From: Eucommia ulmoides
Taxonomy: Eukaryota; Streptophyta; Magnoliopsida; Garryales; Eucommiaceae
Length of the DNA: 64,000 bases
Assembly: GCA_016647705.1 (NCBI GenBank)
Contig: CM028328.1
Span: forward strand, 36,556,501-36,620,500
Direction: 5' to 3'
Part shown: piece after piece, positions 19,899-31,635 of the stretch
Layout of the letters: each line of letters opens with the position of its first letter
Numbering within the stretch: the stretch's first letter is position 1
The notes under the pieces: model-generated
The model's input: only the letters and a program-made list of their open reading frames with translations
The model's database searches: none
Told to the model about the DNA's origin: nothing
Translations under genes and position numbers: made by a program

Positions 19899-22265
19899 TC
19901 GAGAACAACCGATAAGATCACAAAAAGGAGAAGAAAGTAATAATTTAGGAAAAGGCCATTGCCCTAAACTAGGAAGGTTTATTGAGGTGGCGTTTGGTAA
20001 CCGTTTTTGTTTTGCAGTGAGATGGGAATGGGATGGGAATTTTCTTTTCTTCTTGGGAGTAGAATCGCGTTTGGTAACGATAATTTTTTTTTTGTTTTGG
20101 GAAGGGAATGTGTTTGGTAACGATTTTATTCTAAAGTCTTTTTTTTTTTCTTTCTGTTTTCGCCGGACGGCGGTGGCGCCGTCACTGGCCGGCCGGCGGT
20201 GGCTTTGGCATCGGCGACGATTGTCGGCAGTCCGGTAGTAGCTCCGGCACCGGCGACGACCGGCCGGTGACGACCGGACGGCAGTGGCGCCGGCACCGGC
20301 GACGTCGGGCGGAAGACAATGGCGGCGACGGAGGGTGGGTGACAGTGGCCGGCGACCGGATGTGGCCGGAAAATTTCCGGCCGGACGGTGATCGGTGACG
20401 GACGGTGGCCGGCGGCGGGCGGTGGCAGATGGTGGCCGGCGGCGGTAGACGGTGATCGGCCGGCGGGAACAATGACCATGTGTTTTGGGAATGGAATGGA
20501 AATAATGAGAAACAACTTTTTTTTGTTTCTCATTTCTTAAGAAAAAAGTGGGCACAATTCTCAAATGAGAATGAAATGGAAACGGAAACAAAAATTACCA
20601 AACGCTATTCTCAAACAGAATTCCCAAAAATCTGAGAATGGAATGGGAATTTCTGGAATGGAAATGGTTACCAAACGGGGCCTAAATATCCTTCAACCTT
20701 GTCTTAAATATGTCTATTTTGCTTCTACATAGCATGTTCCTATAGTTTATATGCTTATATTTCATATGCATAACATAAAATAAAAAAAAAGAGTAAAAAA
20801 TCATGTCAAAATCATCAAACCATGCCAAAAATAGTTAAAAAACATCAAGAATGTCCAAGAACATGTGAGGATCAAAAACATCCGATAACATGTTAAGAAC
20901 ATATGAGAATTCTGACAAAACATCTATCACACCATGAGTTATGCATAGTCTTTGTGATTCTCTCATGAACATATAAAACTGAACTCTATTAACTGTTAAT
21001 CTAACAATATATTATGAATAACTAACTTTACTTTCCTCCAAAACGTTAAGATCACAACCTGACACTAAGTCTTCAGGCTAGTGGACTAGAACCTTATACA
21101 CACACACACACACACTACATCGTCAAGACCCTTATGGCTAAAAATTTGGGATAAAGAGAGGACCTCTATTCCTTCGGGGATATGTTTGCACCTTCTTTAT
21201 AAATGTTTCTATCTTTCTTAGTTACGAGTAGAATTGACATATATACTATGTATTTTCTTTCATTTTCTATTAACAACTCAAACATAAACACGAATCTTGT
21301 CTAAAACAAATGAGTTCGGCTGAGGTGTTCTTGACAAAATCAAAGAGATTATTCACATATCATAGTATGATTCATGTCTTGTTTAGTAATAAAATCAAAT
21401 AAACCAATCATCTTGCATAAATGAACTACGCGCTGACCTGATCCTTGGTTATTCGCCAAGGTACGTAGGCAACCCACGTATGGGTTTGGTCACCTCTAAT
21501 AATAAAATCAAGTTCATTTTAAACAAATGAACTACGTGCTGACCTGATTTTCAACGATCTGAGATATATAGGCAACCCATGTACGGGTTCGTTCATCTAT
21601 CTAAATAAAAATCCGTTCATCTTGAACAGATGAACTACATTTCGACTTGATTCCCTGTGATAACCAGGATACACAGGCAACCTTTATAAGGTTCAATCGT
21701 AAAAAATACCCAAAATATTTTCATTTCCAATCTATTTTATCTGTTACTGCTAATAGGTAGTTAACTATTTACTTGCTTTCCATACATAAAAACGCATAAA
21801 AAAGACAAAAACTTTAAAAATGGGAATTATTTTGTTAACCAAAATTAAAGAAAATTACTTGGATTTTGTTTAAAAGTAAACATCTATTTAAACTGAGGTA
21901 CTATCTTCGGACGGGTGTCTTGGAGTGCTTAAAACCTTCCCTGAGCATAATCGACTCCCAAATTTAAAGAAATCTCTAGTACAAAACCTTTATGAGTCAA
22001 AACACGGGTCATTTCAAAATAAAAAATAAATTTATAAAAATTTCAGTGACCTAACACATCATTTAACCCATGTTAGGTGACGACTCATTTTCAAACATAA
22101 CTCCTGGCCCAAGAATGTTTTCAAAACCGACGCCTAGAAAAGTCCTTGACAATCATTTTAAAAAATGAAAGGATTTGGAGAATTTCGAGAGGAAGGAATG
22201 AAAACTTTGTTTTCCTCTTCTCTTAATCTCTACTTCCTCTGCTTTCAAAAATCCAGGGTGCGTCA
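19899..22265 (-). repeat. LTR-like repeat, family Y copy 1 (Tat/Ogre-like), split by a TIR element
   Basis: Read on the minus strand it starts TGACGCACCCTGGATTTTTG (22265 downward) and ends near GGTTGTTCTCGA. On the plus strand it contains an (AC)n tract (21099-21115) and three degenerate units of about 110 bp. Each unit begins with ATGAACTACGTGCTGACCTG-like sequence and continues to TAGGCAACCCACGTACGGGT-like sequence (about 21420-21700). Such units resemble LTRs of Tat/Ogre gypsy elements. It nearly repeats 22267-23800. The 697 bp TIR element at 19986-20682 interrupts it. Confidence 0.6.
19986..20682. mobile_element. 697 bp TIR element with GC-rich core (family F2)
   Basis: Left GGTGGCGTTTGGTAACCGTT and right (complement GGCCCCGTTTGGTAACCATT) are inverted repeats. 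TGA (19983-19985) and TAA (20683-20685) flank it, a slightly decayed three-base duplication. The uninterrupted neighbour repeat (22267 onward) shows the empty site as CTTCTTAAACATCC. The core (20160-20480) is built of GGCCGGCGG/CGGTGGC blocks. Its ORFs are low-complexity. Confidence 0.85.
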
Positions 22266-22266
22266 A

Positions 22267-23800
22267 TTGAGAACAACCGAGAAGATCCAAAGAAGGTGAA
22301 GAAGTTAAACGCTTAGGGAAAGACCACTCCCCTAAGCTAGATATGTCTTCTTAAACATCCTTCGATCTTGTCTTAAATACATTTATATTACTTGTGCATA
22401 GCATGTATATGTAGTTCTTAGACTTATATTCCATGTATATAGCATGCATATCAAGTAATTAAGTCAAATATGTTGAAATCATGTCAAATTCATTAAACCA
22501 TGTCAAAATTATTCAAGATCATGTCAAGAACATCCAAGAACATGTGAGGAACATGAAAAAAATATCTATCATACCATGAGTTGTGTATAGCATCTTTGAT
22601 TATCTCAAGAACACTTGAAACCGAACTCTAAAACTCAAATCAAACCATAAACTGCTAATCACTAACCATCAACTATTAATAATTGACTTTTCTTTACTAC
22701 AATCGTTTAGATCATAGCCTGACACTAAATCTTAAGGCTCGTGGACTGACACCTTACACACACACACACACACATATATGTACACTACACTGTCGAGACC
22801 CTTGTGGCTAAAAAATCGGAATAAATGGAGGACCTCTATTCATTCGGGGATAAGTGTGCACATTCTTCAGAAATGTTTCTGTTTGCCTTAGTTATAAGTA
22901 GGACTGACATATATAATATATATTTACTAAAGTTACCTAAGCAAGTGAGTTCGGTTGGAGTTTTCTTGACAAAATCAAATGGATTATTCACATATCATTG
23001 TATGATTCTTGTTCTTGTCTCATAATAAAATCAAAATAAAATAAATCTTCTTGCTTAAATGAACTACGTGCTGACCTGATTCTAAAAAATCTGAGATACA
23101 TAGGCAACCCACGTACGGGTTCAGTCATCTATATAAATATAAATAAAAATCAGTTCATCTTGAATGGATGAACTACGTTTCGATTTGATTTCTCGTGAAA
23201 ACTGGGACACATAGGTAACATTTACAAGGTTCAGTCGTAAAAAAAATACAAAAATATTTTCATTTCAATCTGTTTTATCTGTTATTGTTGATAGATAACA
23301 TACTTTTACATGCTTTCCTACATAAGAATACATAAAAAAGACAAAAACATTAAATGAGAATTATTTTGTTAAACAAAACCAAAGAAAATTATTTGGAATT
23401 TGTTTAAATGTGAACATCTATTTAGACTGATGTGCCATCTTCGGCCGGGTGTCTTGGTGTGCTTAAAACTTTCTCCAAGCATAACTAACGCTTGAACTTA
23501 AAGAAATCTCTGGTGCAATACTTTTACGAGTCAAAATTCGGGTCATTTCAAAAATAAAAAATGAATTTCTAAAATTCCGGTGACCTGGCATACCATTTAA
23601 TCCATGCTAGGTGGTGACTCATTTTCAAACATAAATCCCAGCTTAAAGAACGTTTTCAAAATCAGTGCCTAGAAAAGCCCCTGAAAACTATTTTAAAAAA
23701 TGAATGAATTTTGAGGATTTTGAGAGAGATGAATGAAAACTTATTTTCCTTTTCTTCTTGATCTCTAATTCCTCAACTTTCAAAAATCTGGGGTGCGTCA
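22267..23800 (-). repeat. LTR-like repeat, family Y copy 2
   Basis: Direct neighbour of copy 1, one base apart. It begins TGAGAACAACCGAGAAGATC and ends GGGTGCGTCA on the plus strand. It has the same order of features: a decayed leader, (AC)n at about 22757-22773, then two GAACTACGTGCTGACCTGAT units (one fewer than copy 1), TTTAGACTGATGTGCCATCT and the CTAGGTGGTGACTC block. TG...CA ends suggest an LTR. No internal region separates the copies. Confidence 0.6.
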
Positions 23801-24310
23801 AACTGTAAATTGGAACTTCTTCCATGCAGACAACAAAATAATACAATTGTTGTTTTATATATAGAACATGTTCACAACAACTACCAGCTACCATGTACTC
23901 AGCTTTAGTATTGGATAAGGCAATAAAGTATTGTTTCTCACTTGACTAAGAAACAAGTGCATGTCCTAGAAAATGACACAACCGACTAGTGCTTTTACGC
24001 TCATCTTTGTAAGCTATAAAAATCAGCGTCAGAGTAAGTAATTAAAGTAAATTACTCCCCCCAAGATACCATAATGCTAGATCACAGATTCCTTTTAAAT
24101 ATCTAAAAATATGTCTAACAGCAGTTAAATAGGACTCCTTTGGACAAAATTGAAATCTTGCACATAAACGAACACTAAACATATATCAGGTATATTAGCG
24201 ATAAGATATAAAAGACTATCAGTCATAACTTGATATGTATTTTTATTTATGCTTTTAGACCTACCAATCGTATGATATCCCTCTTTTAGAAAATCTTAAA
24301 CCTTATGTAT
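23801..24310 (-). pseudogene. copia RNase H fragment
   Basis: Minus-strand remnant. MVAGSCCEHVLYIKQQLYYF (ORF 23688-23894) matches the AEYVAAGSCCAQ-like end of copia RNase H. Further up, degraded frames correspond position by position to 47560-47940 in the second copia remnant (compare GCAATAAAGTATTGTTTCTC with GCAATAGAATTATGTTTCTT). Many stops. It is truncated on the left by family Y copy 2; the last about 100 codons of the ORF read into that repeat. Confidence 0.75.
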
Positions 24311-24329
24311 TCTTTATGATTTGAAAAAG

Positions 24330-25370
24330 AAATTTGTAGGTTTATATATAGGGATTTTAAACAATATCTATAATGGCTATATTTCAAAAGATATGCTAAA
24401 AAATAACATATACAAACCTCATATATAAAATTAACTTCAACAGCTATATTCAACCAATAATAGTACTTTTAAAACACTCAATTTAGTCCCCAAAATATTT
24501 TGTTTTAAAACCTAAAAGGATATAAAGAAGTTGATTAGGTAAATCACAAAATCAAAGAATATATGGACTAAATAATAAGATCTTCAAAATATATGACATA
24601 TCTTTAAAAAGTAGTCAAAACCCATTAAAATAATATTTTTAAATTTCAAAAGCTTAAGCCAAAGCTGAAAAAAGAACAAGTTGATCGATCGACGTATCCA
24701 ACGGTTGATCGATTTGGCTCTAACTTCTAGTTATCTAGCTGTTGCGACATAGGTCGGTTGACCATTTTAGGCCCTGTTGCTTGGGTGGTCAACCGTCCAG
24801 GCCTTTTTCTCAAATTATCTCATTTTTGAACAATTTCTTGATCAAATAATTAAGAAAATATATTTTCACACAATTTTATCAATTTTGGCCACTTTAAAAA
24901 ATATTTCAAGTTAACTTTAAGTGTTGTTCGTGGTCCTGATAGGGTTGCATTAAGAGTTTAACAAGAATTGGGGTGTTTACCTAAAATTACAAAAATAAAA
25001 TAAAATATTCTTTCTAATTTTTTTTTCAATGTATTCATTGCAACCATATCAATCTTTATTATTTCTCTTTTTAAAATCATTCATTTTCTTATTCAAGCAT
25101 CGTAACTAAAATATGAAATACTCAATAAGCACATTATTCCTCAAATATCATGGTTAATTGATTCATTAAAACATCTAGAGTCAACAATTTATTTTCAAAA
25201 TATCAAGGTTAATTGATTCATCAAAACCTCTAGAGTCAACAATTTATTTTCAGGTTCATGAACAAAATCGTATGCTTCTAAAATACAAATATTTGTGTTG
25301 TGCTATGTCCCATTAACCATAAAAGTTCAAGAACTGGTTCATTAGCAAAATTTTATCAATTTTACCGATG
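24330..25370 (-). repeat. family X LTR fragment
   Basis: Contains the X landmarks in minus orientation: a GTTGATCGATCGACG / GGTCGGTTGACC motif cluster (24680-24800), GATAGGGTTGCATTAAGAGT (complement of the ACTCTTAATGCAACCC block near 48800), and a segment like 46225-46400. The hairpin array end is missing, so it is partial. Limits are approximate. Confidence 0.5.
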
Positions 25371-26107
25371 CTGAACCGATTCTAAATATTTAGTACTATG
25401 TCTGTTTTGCATTGTCATGAAGTTGAAGAATGGTAATCCCAAAATCTTCACTCTCATACCCATTGGCAGTGTAATTATTCTTGCAATTTGGTGAATGAAT
25501 GCATATTGTAGAAGAGGTTACTAATAATGTACATTAGATGTCATGATAAGGCATCGCACTTCAAAAACTTTTGATGCTTGCATTTATTTTGTTTTCTAAT
25601 GATATTCAACATTTTTTTTTTTATCTTAAATGAGCGTTCTAGGTAGCTTGTATGTTTTATAAATGGGAATGTGCTAATAGTTTCAGAATAATTGTTTAGT
25701 GTTGTTGAATGGTGATTATTAATTAGGTATACTTTTAAGGATGAAATGGCATATAAGAAAAAAGTCATGTCTTTTTGCTTCTTTTCAATGATATGTTACG
25801 TTCTATTTTATATTATGTTGTTCCACATATGTTCTATTCCATTTTTTTTTCTATTTTTTAAATGCTCGAGAGCTAGTTTTTTATTTTTTTTCCTTTGTTA
25901 CTAATTTTTGTTTTGCCAGATCTAATGAAAAGTATCACTATGCGCAGTAATATGAATAAGATGGAGCTTATTAATGTTTTTTTTTTAATTATTATTATTA
26001 TGCCTTTAGAACTACAATCTTATTAATTTTGTGAAACCAGTTATGTTTGAAGCATATTCTTTATCTTTTTTTTTTTTTTTTTTTTTCTTGTTCTTATGAC
26101 TAAAGAA
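25371..26107. other. AT-rich DNA, nothing recognised
   Basis: Low-complexity T and A runs (for example 26068-26086). No ORF with a recognisable motif. Confidence 0.4.
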
Positions 26108-26298
26108 CAAATCAATTGAAATTATCGTTGTTAGAGAAGCACATCGATACAGTGAAATCAAATAGTTTATTTGAAAGGACGGACTTCAATCTCGTGTCTT
26201 GTGATCAACCATTGGATAATAGTTTATTTGAAGGTACAAACTTCAAGCTTGCTAAAGAATGCGGGTTCACTTATCTCTCAATCCAACTCAAGGTTAAA

Positions 26299-26374
<76 letters not shown>

Positions 26375-26613
26375 ATGTTGGAGCTAAGTTTTTGTTAGGA
26401 GTATTGTCGAATTCATGCTATAATTTTATGTTTGTATATATATATATATATATATTTAATGTTGGAGCTAAGTTTTTGTTAGGAGTATTGTCGAATTCAT
26501 GCTATAATTTTATGTTTGGTTCAAGAATTTGTTAGTTTTAAATCACATCGTTTGTTGAAGTTCCCTAAAATTTCAAATGTTGGGAGACATTGTTCAGTAG
26601 TTGAGTTCCATTT
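26108..26613 (+). repeat. (AT)n microsatellites and an 84-bp tandem duplication
   Basis: (AT)n at about 26301-26370 is followed by a unit starting TTTAATGTTGGAGCTAAGTT at 26371 that recurs at 26455, period 84 bp, apparently without mismatches until 26518. Each unit ends in or next to an (AT)n run. The 139-codon ORF here is mostly Ile-Tyr from the AT tract. Its first 60 residues (from LSLLEKHIDTVKSN) are unassigned. Confidence 0.75.
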
Positions 26614-28100
26614 TGTTGACCCCAAGGACTTAAATCCCCAAGTGAATGATTTTGATTATAACAATCTAATTGTGATTTTTGGCGTTTAACATGTGTATTG
26701 AGTGTTGAGAATAGGTTAAAACCATATGGATAACAACACCACATGGACAAAGATCAAGAATAACAAGATCGAAAGAATCAAGTATGAAGAAGGTCAAGAC
26801 AAGACATTAAGAAAGAAGAAGAAAAGACAAATCAAGATGGATAAACAAGCCAAGAAAGATCGTAATGAAGACTCAAGAAGATAAAATATATCAAAGATAA
26901 GGTAAACATTCATTCCCTGTACTCTGATACACGTTGACTCAACTAGGAAACTCTCTCACACACTTATATGATCTTATGTGGCATAATTTACAATGTTCTT
27001 TATGTGCATTCGATCCTTTAGACTAGATAAAAACGAGACTAAAATGATTAGGATCAAAATCAGATAAGAGTTGTAGGTTGAAAAAACAATAGAATTGAAA
27101 TCTTGCACAATTCGGTGGACTAAACCCCTGCTCCGATTGATCAAATTGGACAATATGTTGATTAGAAAACAACTCAGGATAATTCTGTCGACCGAATCCT
27201 AGTTTTGGTCAACCAATTAGTCCAATAGGTTCAAAAAATAAGGAAAACAAGAATTTGATCAACCGATTGAACCAATCAGCTGACCAATTGAGACAATAGG
27301 TCAATGTATTGAAAACTTTGATAATCTGATCAACCGAACATTCAACCGAATTGGACAGTGTCTCATTAGAATTGAACTATGTAAATATCTATCAACTGAA
27401 ATGTGAACCGGTCAATCGATTTAAGCAATTAGTTTTTTCTAACTGAATGAAAAATCAAATTCGATCATGAATTGAATGACAAATTGATTCAAACTTGTTA
27501 ACATCATTAAATAAATATTTTAATTTTTATTTGAATCAAGAACTATGAATTGTGGAGCAAGATTGAAGGGTCAATCATGTGTTTTTCTAAATCCTATAAT
27601 ATAACCTTTTTATAAAGATCTTGTCTTCCAACGAAATCCTATCTTGTTTGTCCATATTGGAACTTTAGAACACATTCACATTGATCAAATTATATATCCC
27701 TAGTGTCCATATCATTAATTATAAGAGAGGCATAACCACACTAAGTTCAATAGCTATAATCTCCAAGCCTATATTATATAGCCTATATACCTCTTTCAAC
27801 TGTACACTCTCGATATAACAAAATTGAGCAAATTGAAGTGTATTTGTACTTGTATATAAAATCCAAAATGTATGTTTAAATACTCTTATGTACTTCATTG
27901 AATAAAGTAATATGAAAAACACCATATTTAACAAGAGTTAGTGAATCGAAGAGAGTGAAATTGAGACAAATACTACGAAGCCTAGATGATCAACTCTCTA
28001 TGACATCTTGCGTGTTTCAAAAGAATTCTAAGAGCTATTCTAGTTCAGCAAAAATTTTAAATTCTATGAACTACCAGTGATTTTGTTTCATACTATATTT
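26614..28100 (+). repeat. SIRE-like LTR remnant
   Basis: It starts TGTTGACCCCAAGGACTTAA, as in the LTR at about 8719, continues with TGATTTTGATTATAACAATC, and contains a CGACCGAATCC / TCAACCGATTG motif cluster (27110-27430). The start is fairly clear; the end is not. Confidence 0.5.
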
Positions 28101-28202
28101 ATACTTGTTTATCATGTTTAATTAAGTGTGCAAAATTATTTATTATGATTAATTCTTACATATCTAGAATTGGACTATATTGATAATATTTTTGTTACTA
28201 GT

Positions 28203-30078
28203 GACGCACCTCGGATTTTGAAAATGAAAAGAAGAGGAAGACGTGATTTGGTTTCCTCCTCTCAAATCCATTCATTTTTTGAAAAAAAAAAAAGTTTCAA
28301 GAGGCTTCTCTAGGCTCCGGTTTTGAAAATATTTTTTTTGGGCCGAAATTTTGCTTGAAAAATATAGTCGCCACCTAACATTGAGTTAAATGGTGTGCCA
28401 GGTCACTGAGATTTTGAAAATCATTTTTATTTTTTGAAATGACCCAAGTTTTTACTCGAAAATAAGGTCTTTAACTAGAGAATTCTTTGATGGTTCGGGG
28501 GTCGGTTATACTCGAAAAAGGGGTTATGCACCCCAAAACACTAGTTCGAAGAAAGTACCCAAGTTTAAATAAATCTTTTAATCAAATAAGTTCAAGTAAT
28601 TTTCTCCAATTTGGTTAACATAATTATTCTCCTTATTTATTTTTTATGTTTATTTTATGCCAAATAAAAGAAAAGAGCTTTAAAATAACAAAATAATAAA
28701 AGACAAATAAAAACAAGAATAAAAAAAAATAAATGTCCCCCTTTTAGACAACTTATCGTTTATAGAAGAATCAAAAAGTTTGGCACCCCCGGGGGGATTT
28801 TTATTGTTTTTTATTTTTCAATTTAGATCATTTTGGCAAACCTTATATGCATTTCAAAGAGAAGAAAAGGGTAAAAAGAAATTTAAAAGTTATAAGAAAA
28901 TATTTTTAGGAATGTGGAAAATCATGTTTTGATTTTAGAAAACACAAATAAAATATTTTTTTTTATTTGTTTTGAAAGAACTTAAAAACATTTAGAAAAC
29001 TTTTTATATAAAAAAAGGTTTTCCGGTTTTAACAAAACATAAAAGAAAACATTTGTTTGTGGAAAAAGTTTGAAAATAATTTTTTTCAAGAATCCTCTTG
29101 GAAAACCATTTTTTGAGGAAAAACTTTAACGACGATTTTTGGAAAGGTTCCTTTCGAAAAGAAAGAAGTTTGCAAAAGTTTTACAGAGGAACAAGTTGAA
29201 ACAATTTTTACAAGTTTTATAAGGACACTTTTTTAAGAACACATTTTTTAATAAAACTTCTAGGGAAGTGGTTTTGAAAAAAATAAATAAATAATTTTTT
29301 AAAGAAAAAAACTTTTAAAGGCAATTTTTGAAATATGTTCTTTCAAAAAGAAAATAAGTCTTATATTTTTTTTTCAAGAATCATTTTTAGGAAGAATCTT
29401 GAAAAATTATTGTTTTTTAAAATAAATAAATTAAAAAGATGAAATTTTTGAAAGTTTCCTTTAGAAAGGAAACAAATTTATGAGAAATCTTTTTTGAAAG
29501 AAAATGATAGAATATTTTTTGAAGAAAACTCCTTCTTAAACATTTTTTTATAGAAAACGTTTGTAAAAATATTTTTTAAGAGTAAAACAAAGTTTCTTGG
29601 GGAACAAACTTCTTTTTGTAAAACCTCTTTCTTTTTGTTTAAAGGAAAAAAAAAGTAAGAAGAAAAATACATTTTAACCCCTGTAATTATTAACACGTTT
29701 CTAAGTAATTTTTCTAAGTTTGCGGATTTCATTTAAAACTTTTACGTATCAGCACGTTTTTAAATGGTTCTTCAATCAAAAATTCAGTCCAAAGTAATAG
29801 AATGAAAGGGCAAAATAGTAATTTTATATGTTTTTTTTTTTTTAATAATTTCTCTTTTTTCTTTTTGTCTTTTCTCTCTTTCTCCCGCTCAACACACACT
29901 CTCTTTCTTTTCCTTTCTCCCTCCTTCTCTATCTCTATTTTTCTTTCTCTTCTTCTCCCCCTCTCCACCAGAAAGCACCCCCTGTTACGGGGGTTGTTTA
30001 CCCCAGTAACAGGGGGTGCCTGTTACAGGGTTGCAACGGGGGGTGAAACACCTCCCGCAACAGGCACCCCCTACTACC
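28203..30078 (+). repeat. family Y-like LTR with purine/pyrimidine tracts
   Basis: It starts TGACGCACCTCGGATTTTGA, the same terminus as the Y copies at 22265 and 23800 but on the other strand. Shared blocks include GTCGCCACCTAACATTGAGT, TTAAATGGTGTGCCAGGTCA and CACCCCAAAACACTAGTTCG. From 28900 to 29680 it is degenerate A/T-rich sequence (GAAAA and TTTTT runs). A CT-rich tract spans about 29845-29965. The right end is placed where gypsy coding begins. Confidence 0.5.
29975..30070. other. two nested GC-rich hairpins
   Basis: GCACCCCCTGTTACGGGGGT (29975-29994) pairs with ACCCCAGTAACAGGGGGTGC (30000-30019). Next, GTTGC...GGGGGTG (30030-30045) pairs with CACCTCCCGCAAC (30049-30061). An outer stem, GGGGGTGCCTGTT (30012-30024) with AACAGGCACCCCC (30059-30071), competes with the first. 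Function unknown; it could act in LTR RNA or simply be a decayed inverted repeat. Confidence 0.8.
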
Positions 30079-30147
30079 CACAAGACGCTCAGGCTACCAC
30101 AGATGTGGTTACATATATATATATATATCATTATGTGATAGAGATGC

Positions 30148-30430
30148 GTGTGTACTTATTGATCCAGGTTCCACTCATTCATTTATTTCCATGACATTCA
30201 TGATGCATGTAGAAAGATTCTTGACTTCTTTGTCATATAGTATTATTATTTCGACCTATGTAGGTAAGTCAGTGTTAATAGATAGTGTTTACGAAAATAG
30301 TCAACTTCGCATTGGTAATAGAGAATTATCAATGGATCTGTTATCCTTGAGTGTTCACGATTTTGATGTGATACTAGGTATGGATTCGCTATATGTCTAT
30401 TATGACACAGTCAATTGTTGTAAAAAGTAA
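30148..30430 (+). pseudogene. gypsy aspartic protease (retropepsin) domain
   Basis: VLIDPGSTHSFISMTF is the flap/active-site region, with the usual D-S-G changed to D-P-G. DLLSLSVHDFDVILGMDSL matches the conserved LDVILGMDWL end of plant gypsy proteases. The domain would cut the element polyprotein. A stop at 30428 ends the frame. Confidence 0.85.
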
Positions 30431-30501
30431 GTTAGTTTTCGAGTCCAAGGCGAGTCAGAGTTTGTGTTTTCGGGGGGATTGAATCATTACTCTTTATCAG
30501 T

Positions 30502-31310
30502 TTGATTTCAGTCCTAGAGGCCAGAAAATTATTAGAGAATGGATGCCAGGGATACCTAGCGCATGTGATCGATACCAGTCAGAATGAGGTACAGTTGGCA
30601 AATATCCCAGTGGTCGTAGATTATCTTGATGTATTTACAGAAGAATTGCTAGGATTGCTAGTGAATAGAGAAATTGATTTCACTATGGAATTACTTCCGA
30701 GTACGTTTCCTATATCAATTCCACCCTATCGAATGACACCTATTGAGCTGGAAGAACTGAAAACTCAATTGCAAGATCTATTAGACCATGGGTTTATTAG
30801 ACCAAGTGTTTCTCCGTGGGAAACTCCAATATTATTTGTAAGGAAGAAATATGACACTTTGAGAATGTGCATCGACTACCGACAATTGAACAAAGAGACG
30901 ATTCGTAATAAATATCTATTGCCTAGAACTGATGATTTATTTGATTAGTTGCAGAAGGTCATGGCATTTTCCAAAATAGATCTTCAATCTGGATATCATC
31001 AACTAAAAATTAGAGGCAACGATGTATCGAAGATGGCGTTTTGTACGAGGTATGGGCATTATGCATTTTTAGTTATGCCATTTGGATTGACGAATGTCCC
31101 CGCTGTATTTATGGATTTGATAAATTGGATCTTCCAGTCTTATTTGAATTAGTTTATCATAATATTCATTGATGATATACTAATTTATTCCCAAAATGAA
31201 GAAGAGCATGTAAAGCATCTCAAAATTGTGCTACAGATTTTGAGAGAAAAACAATTGTATGCTAAGTTCAGTAAATGTATTTTTGGGGCATGTGATCTTA
31301 GGTGATGGTG
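30502..31310 (+). pseudogene. gypsy reverse transcriptase domain
   Basis: One reading frame from 30502 to about 31310 carries [86 protein letters not shown] and the catalytic FIDDILIYS. Stops at 30946 (DLFD-stop-LQK) and 31150 (YLN-stop-FII) each replace a position usually held by glutamine, consistent with CAG to TAG changes. It would copy element RNA; it is now non-functional. Confidence 0.93.
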
Positions 31311-31635
31311 TATAAGTCTACCCAAAGAAAGTCGAAACCATCGTTCAGTGGGAAAGGCCAAAACGTATGATAGAGGTTCAAAGCTTTCTTGTATTGGTGG
31401 GTTCTTATCGTCGGTTTGTACAAGGATTTTTATTATAGCTTTCCCGTTGACCCATTTGACCCACAATAAAGCTAAATTTGAGTGGACTGACAAACGTGAA
31501 CAGAGTATCCAAGAGTTGAAGAATAGACTGATATCAACGTTAATACTTTCTCTCCCGACAAAAGGTAATGGCTTTATGACATACAGTGACGCTTCCCACC
31601 AAAGCATAGGTTGTGTACAGATGCAACATGGCCAT

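Noticed and set aside
19809..20591. 260-codon minus-strand ORF, the second longest in the window
   Set aside because: It coincides with the 697 bp TIR element and its GC-rich core; low-complexity translation, no domain.
29478..29968. ORFs rich in Lys/Phe or Arg/Glu on the minus strand
   Set aside because: Products of A/T-rich degenerate sequence and a CT-rich tract within an LTR-like repeat; likewise 43967-44236.
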